DNA from: Jiulongibacter sediminis | GTDB lineage: Bacteria; Bacteroidota; Bacteroidia; Cytophagales; Spirosomataceae | Direction: 5' to 3' | NCBI RefSeq assembly: GCF_001306455.1 | Contig: NZ_LGTQ01000012.1 | Span: 62,001-126,000, forward strand | DNA: 64,000 nt | Shown: positions 60,681 through 64,000 of the stretch, in pieces | How positions within the stretch are numbered: the first letter of the stretch is position 1 | Layout of the letters: every line of letters begins with the position of its first letter | Made by a program: the position numbers and the translations under genes | The notes under the pieces: generated by a model | Databases searched by the model: none | What the model was told of the DNA's origin: nothing | Seen by the model: the letters and a program-made list of their open reading frames with translations, nothing else

Positions 60681-61778
60681 ATGCGAATAGCGGATCTGAC
60701 TAACTTTCTTGAAAGCTGGGCACCACTCTCCTATCAGGAATCCTACGACAATGCCGGCCTTATCACAGGCAACCCAAATGACGAAATTACAGGTGTTCTG
60801 GTAAGCCTTGATTGCGTTGAAAACGTCATCGAGGAAGCGATTGAGAAAAAATGCAATGTTATTGTGGCTCACCACCCCATCATTTTCAAAGGGTTAAAAA
60901 AAATCACAGGCAAAACTTATGTAGAGCGAACCATCATCCAGGCCATTAAAAACGATATTGCCATTTACGCTATCCATACAAATCTTGATAACATCAAAGG
61001 AGGAGTTAACTTTAAGATTTCAGAGAAACTTGGCCTGCAAAACCCAAGAATATTGGCAGAAAAAACCGATCAACTCATGAAATTGACGGTTTTTGTGCCG
61101 ACACCACAAACAGGTCCTTTACTGGACGCTCTGTATGCCGCAGGAGCCGGAGATATTGGCAATTACAGCAATTGCAGTTTCAGAACAGAGGGCAAAGGCA
61201 CTTTCAAGGCAAATCAGCAGGCCGACCCCACCATTGGAAAAAGAGGCATTTATGAGGAAGTCAACGAAAATAGAATTGAGGTTATCTTCCCGGCTCATTT
61301 GAAAAAAAAGGTGCTCCGCGGAATGCGAGAAGGACACATTTATGAAGAAATCGCTTATTACCTCTCTGTTCTTGAGAACCCTTTACAGACTGTCGGCTCG
61401 GGAATTATCGGCGAACTTGAAGAGGAACTAGAATCGATGGATTTTCTTCAGAAAGTAAAAGAAAATCTCAATGTGAGCGTCATAAGGTATACTGATATTA
61501 TAAAGCCTAAAATCAAAAAAGTTGCCGTTTGCGGAGGAGCGGGTGGCTTTCTATTACCTCAGGCCATTGGCCAAAAGGCCGACATTTTCATAACCGCTGA
61601 TTATAAGTATCATGAGTACTTTGATGCCGATGGTAAAATTATCATTGCGGACGTCGGACATTATGAAAGTGAACAGTTCACAAAAGAGCTGATCAGGGAT
61701 GAAATATTGAAAAAATTCACTACTTTTGCGACCTATTTATCGGAGGTAAAAACCAACCCGATTAATTATTTGTTTTAA
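60681..61778 (+). CDS. Nif3-like dinuclear metal center protein
   Basis: The 365-residue protein belongs to the Nif3/YbgI family (GTP cyclohydrolase I type 2 fold). It has AHHPIIFKGLKKITG at residues 64-78 (metal ligands), IAIYAIHTNLDNIKGGVN around 92-110, and the later ITADYKYHEYFDADGKIIIADVGHYESEQF block. Members form hexamers with a dinuclear iron or zinc site; their reaction is poorly defined. The family's usual insertion (about residues 130-235, CutA-like) is present. It is followed by the zinc-ribbon protein gene 47 bases downstream, a well-known pairing. Confidence 0.92.
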   Translation: MRIADLTNFLESWAPLSYQESYDNAGLITGNPNDEITGVLVSLDCVENVIEEAIEKKCNVIVAHHPIIFKGLKKITGKTYVERTIIQAIKNDIAIYAIHTNLDNIKGGVNFKISEKLGLQNPRILAEKTDQLMKLTVFVPTPQTGPLLDALYAAGAGDIGNYSNCSFRTEGKGTFKANQQADPTIGKRGIYEEVNENRIEVIFPAHLKKKVLRGMREGHIYEEIAYYLSVLENPLQTVGSGIIGELEEELESMDFLQKVKENLNVSVIRYTDIIKPKIKKVAVCGGAGGFLLPQAIGQKADIFITADYKYHEYFDADGKIIIADVGHYESEQFTKELIRDEILKKFTTFATYLSEVKTNPINYLF

Positions 61779-61825
61779 AATATAGGCCGCCTGCGGCATT
61801 CACCAAATAGCTTTAAACGAAGTTT

Positions 61826-62572
61826 ATGGAATTAACAATAGCTGATAAACTGGAATCTCTTGTAAAACTTCAGGAAATTGATTCAAGACTTGACGAGCTC
61901 AGAAAGCTTCGTGGAGACCTTCCTGAAGAGGTTAAAGACCTGGAAGATGAGGTGACAGGTATTGAGAAAAGAATCTCAAGATTTCAATCTGAAGTAGATT
62001 CACTCAATGAGGAAATTGAACACCAGAAGCAAAACAAGAAAGATTCTGATAAGTTGATCCTTAAATACAAAGATCAACAGATGAATGTGCGTAATAATCG
62101 TGAATATGACGCCATCTCAAAAGAACTGGAACTTCAGGAGCTTGAAATTCAATTAGCCGATAAGAGAATTAGAGAAACTGAATATAAAATCAAAACCAAA
62201 GAGCAGGATATTGAGGAAACTCAATCAAAGCTTGACGCGAGAAAAGAGGTTTTGGAGCAAAAAAGAAAAGAACTTGACAAGCTTATCGTAGAAAGCCAGG
62301 AAGAAGAAGAAAAACTTTTGAAGTCAAGTGCAAGACAAGCTAAGAAAGTAGAGGAAAGATTGCTTAAGGCTTACACTAAAATTCGTGGCGGTGCTAAGAA
62401 CGGCCTTGCGGTTGTTGCTATTGATCGTGGAGCTTGCGGTGGATGTTTTAACGTAGTTCCTCCTCAGATTCAGGCTGACGTTATGGAAAAATTAAAAATC
62501 ATCGTTTGTGAGCATTGCGGAAGAATTCTTGCTGATGCAGACTCAATCAAAGTTCACAGAAAAAGAAAATAA
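61826..62572 (+). CDS. Zinc-ribbon coiled-coil protein
   Basis: The 248-residue protein has a long charged coiled coil (about 10-185) and a C-terminal C4 zinc ribbon (CGGC and CEHC, about residues 202-235). This domain architecture (zf-RING_7) is almost always next to a Nif3-like gene, as here. The sequence is basic at its very end. A role in RNA or protein contacts through the ribbon is supposed for the family, but unproven. A hairpin terminator follows and overlaps the convergent EamA gene. Confidence 0.9.
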   Translation: MELTIADKLESLVKLQEIDSRLDELRKLRGDLPEEVKDLEDEVTGIEKRISRFQSEVDSLNEEIEHQKQNKKDSDKLILKYKDQQMNVRNNREYDAISKELELQELEIQLADKRIRETEYKIKTKEQDIEETQSKLDARKEVLEQKRKELDKLIVESQEEEEKLLKSSARQAKKVEERLLKAYTKIRGGAKNGLAVVAIDRGACGGCFNVVPPQIQADVMEKLKIIVCEHCGRILADADSIKVHRKRK

Positions 62573-62598
62573 GAAGAGAAAAAGCTCTTTTAAATATG

Positions 62599-62631
62599 AA
62601 AAGGCAAGCCCCATCAGGCTTGTCTTTTTTT
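62599..62631 (+). terminator. Terminator after the zinc-ribbon gene
   Basis: AAGGCAAGCC (62601-62610) and GGCTTGTCTT (62617-62626, one G-U pair) form the stem around a 6-base loop, with a T run after it. It extends into the last codons of the EamA gene on the other strand. Confidence 0.75.
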
Positions 62632-63486
62632 ATACTGTCCTATATAAAGTGCCGCCATCACCACGATTAATCCACCCAATGTAAAGAGCGTGAAAGGCTC
62701 GTGAAGTATAAAATAGGCATACGCAAACCCAAAAATCGGGCACAGGAATAGAAATAATGAGGCCTTGACCGTATCAGTGGAAAGAAGCCACAACCATAAA
62801 TACACGGCTAACCCGGAGATGGGCAAACCAAGCCATAAAGCTGATAACCCAAAATCCATATCATAGCTATTTAGACCTCGATCATAAAAAAACAAAGTCA
62901 CCGGCAGAAGAAAAAGAGCTCCGAAAAATGCCTGCCAACCATTAATGGTCAGCTTCGTCAGACTCCATTTTACTGAGCTGTAATAAATAGCTGCAGAAGA
63001 ATAAGCAAGCGTACTTAAACCTAAAAGGAAAAGCCCTTTCGGCGAAGCGTAGGCATTGCCCAGCAAAGGGTAAACAGCCAGAACAACTCCCGTTAGACCT
63101 AACACCAAAGCCAGTACTTCATTTGATTTTACTTTTCTGCCTGCTGCAACGGCTGATAGCACACTAATCACCAATGGATTCACACCAACCTGCAAAGCTC
63201 CGATTCCGGCAGCAACTTCATGAATTGCTAACGCAAACAACCCAAGGGCTACGGTAACATTTAACAATCCGAAAATAGCCAGCTGTAGCCATTCTTTGCC
63301 CTGGGGTCTCCTGCCTTTCAAAAAGAGATAAGACAAAACCAACAAACACAAGGCTGCCAGCATAAAACGTACCTGATAAAGCACCAGCGGCTGTACTGAG
63401 ACCATTCCTAATTTTGCCGCCACAGAGGCAGATGACCAAATCATAGCGAATAAAACGCCGAGCAAATAGAATCGTGCTGATGACAT
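62614..63486 (-). CDS. EamA/DMT-family transporter
   Basis: The 290-residue protein (from the ATG at 63486) has about ten helices in two EamA repeats: the first around FYLLGVLFAMIWSSASVAAK to LAVYPLL, the second around KGLFLLGLSTLAYSSAAIYY to TLGGLIVVMAALYIG. The family exports amino acids, purines or other small metabolites; the substrate is unknown. I use the ATG at 63486 because the hairpin terminator of metK lies at 63500-63536, upstream of this start but inside a longer frame that opens at 63540. This transporter therefore needs its own promoter. Confidence 0.83.
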   Translation of the reverse strand: MSSARFYLLGVLFAMIWSSASVAAKLGMVSVQPLVLYQVRFMLAALCLLVLSYLFLKGRRPQGKEWLQLAIFGLLNVTVALGLFALAIHEVAAGIGALQVGVNPLVISVLSAVAAGRKVKSNEVLALVLGLTGVVLAVYPLLGNAYASPKGLFLLGLSTLAYSSAAIYYSSVKWSLTKLTINGWQAFFGALFLLPVTLFFYDRGLNSYDMDFGLSALWLGLPISGLAVYLWLWLLSTDTVKASLFLFLCPIFGFAYAYFILHEPFTLFTLGGLIVVMAALYIGQYKKRQA

Positions 63487-63499
63487 TATGGCAAAAGTG

Positions 63500-63536
63500 A
63501 AAACAAAAAAGCTCACAGCCAAAAGACTGTGAGCTT
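63500..63536 (-). terminator. Terminator after metK
   Basis: On the minus strand AAGCTCACAG (63536-63527) pairs with CTGTGAGCTT (63518-63509) around an 8-base loop, followed by TTTTTGTTTTC. It ends the metK transcript. Confidence 0.8.
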
Positions 63537-63557
63537 CCATTATAATTCAATTCGTTT

Positions 63558-64000
63558 TTATAGACCAAAGGCTTGTTTTACCTGATCAATATAATCAAGC
63601 TTCTCCCAGGTAAACAACTCAACCTCCTGCTCTACTTTTTGACCAGCGTTTTCAAAAACTTTGGTCACTGTTTGAGGTTCACGCCCCATGTGTCCATAGG
63701 CAGCCGTTTCAGAGTATATTGGAGTTCTTAATTTCAATCTCTGCTCAATAGCATATGGTCTCATATCAAAAATACGCTCGACAATCTTAGCTATCTCACC
63801 ATCTTTCATTTTCTTACCATCTGCACCCTTCACTTTTGCCGTACCATAAGTATCTACAAAAATACCACAAGGTTTAGCCACACCAATAGCATAAGAAACC
63901 TGAACTAATACCTCAGAAGCAACACCTGCCGCTACAAGGTTTTTAGCGATATGACGAGTAGCATAAGCCGCCGAACGGTCAACTTTTGATGGGTCTTTTC
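63558..64000 (-). CDS. metK: S-adenosylmethionine synthase (C-terminal part)
   Basis: The window ends inside this gene; only about 147 C-terminal residues are present and the frame runs open to the edge. Visible MetK sequence includes [21 protein letters not shown], a [19 protein letters not shown] strand and the [17 protein letters not shown] ending followed by TWEKLDYID. The enzyme makes SAM from methionine and ATP. The apparent ATG at 63881 is internal. A terminator lies 22 bases downstream of the stop. Confidence 0.93.
   Translation of the reverse strand, partial: KDPSKVDRSAAYATRHIAKNLVAAGVASEVLVQVSYAIGVAKPCGIFVDTYGTAKVKGADGKKMKDGEIAKIVERIFDMRPYAIEQRLKLRTPIYSETAAYGHMGREPQTVTKVFENAGQKVEQEVELFTWEKLDYIDQVKQAFGL

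Noticed and set aside
62614-63540. EamA gene starting at 63540
   Set aside because: That start lies upstream of the metK terminator hairpin, so the ATG at 63486 is preferred.

Overview
The window looks like a chromosomal stretch of a Bacteroidota bacterium, most likely an aerobic Cytophagales member (Roseivirga, Fulvivirga or Marivirga-like; inferred from gene content, not from an alignment). The evidence is TonB-dependent receptors with an N-terminal carboxypeptidase-regulatory-like domain, a secreted protein with a gliding/type IX sorting domain, a DUF2480 protein, the Bacteroidota form of the ATP synthase operon with a signal peptide on subunit a, TAnnTTTG-type -7 promoter boxes, and few Shine-Dalgarno sequences. 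I see no insertion sequence, prophage, CRISPR array, rRNA operon or defence island. Most of the window is core metabolism and envelope biology.

Layout. 1-3046: 3' end of a methyltransferase-like membrane protein, a BatA/VWA membrane protein and a family 2 glycosyltransferase. 3144-6610: siderophore-type TonB receptor plus PepSY membrane protein, with a possible metalloregulator operator at the receptor promoter. 6704-7207: dihydrofolate reductase. 7319-10607: a copper-type cluster made of a small Cys-containing membrane protein, an MbnP-like lipoprotein, an MbnH/MauG-like di-heme peroxidase and a secreted CDICGC protein. 10757-14744: MTHFR-like protein, DUF2480, membrane protein, MazG and a double VOC protein. 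14834-20755: D-threonine-aldolase-like enzyme, GroES-family protein, two thioredoxin-fold proteins and CcmF. 21017-24194: atpZ, an AtpI-like gene, atpB, atpE, atpF and atpH, closed by a terminator before any atpA/atpG. 24444-30000: dnaA, then coaE, a glycosyltransferase, YbaB and a type IX-sorted fibronectin protein on the other strand. 30220-33200: ribBA, mtgA and a dipeptidase. 33201-36314: argG, LptF/G permease and a DtxR-type regulator. 36411-42000: lipoprotein, LOG protein, TPM/TPM/LemA operon, DASH cryptochrome and DUF547. 42291-48457: two large TonB receptors flanking a decayed VOC gene and a tiny ORF. 48839-57613: prfC, a hypothetical gene, alanine dehydrogenase, tsaE, mrdA-rodA, an RsmI-like methylase, aat and pyrR. 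57883-64000: pth, a small secreted protein, a duplicated terminator block, tRNA-Asp, a bicupin, Nif3, a zinc-ribbon coiled-coil protein, an EamA transporter and the 3' part of metK.

How the genes work together. Receptor plus PepSY suggests ferric-siderophore uptake followed by reduction at the inner membrane, and a DtxR-family regulator is also encoded here. MbnP-like plus MbnH-like suggests copper binding through an oxidised tryptophan, with two accessory genes of unknown function. CcmF and the two thioredoxins point to cytochrome c maturation. PBP2, RodA, MtgA and LptF/G serve envelope growth. The most plausible little-described system is the four-gene copper-type cluster at 7319-10607; the rest is mainly of regulatory or genome-organisation interest.
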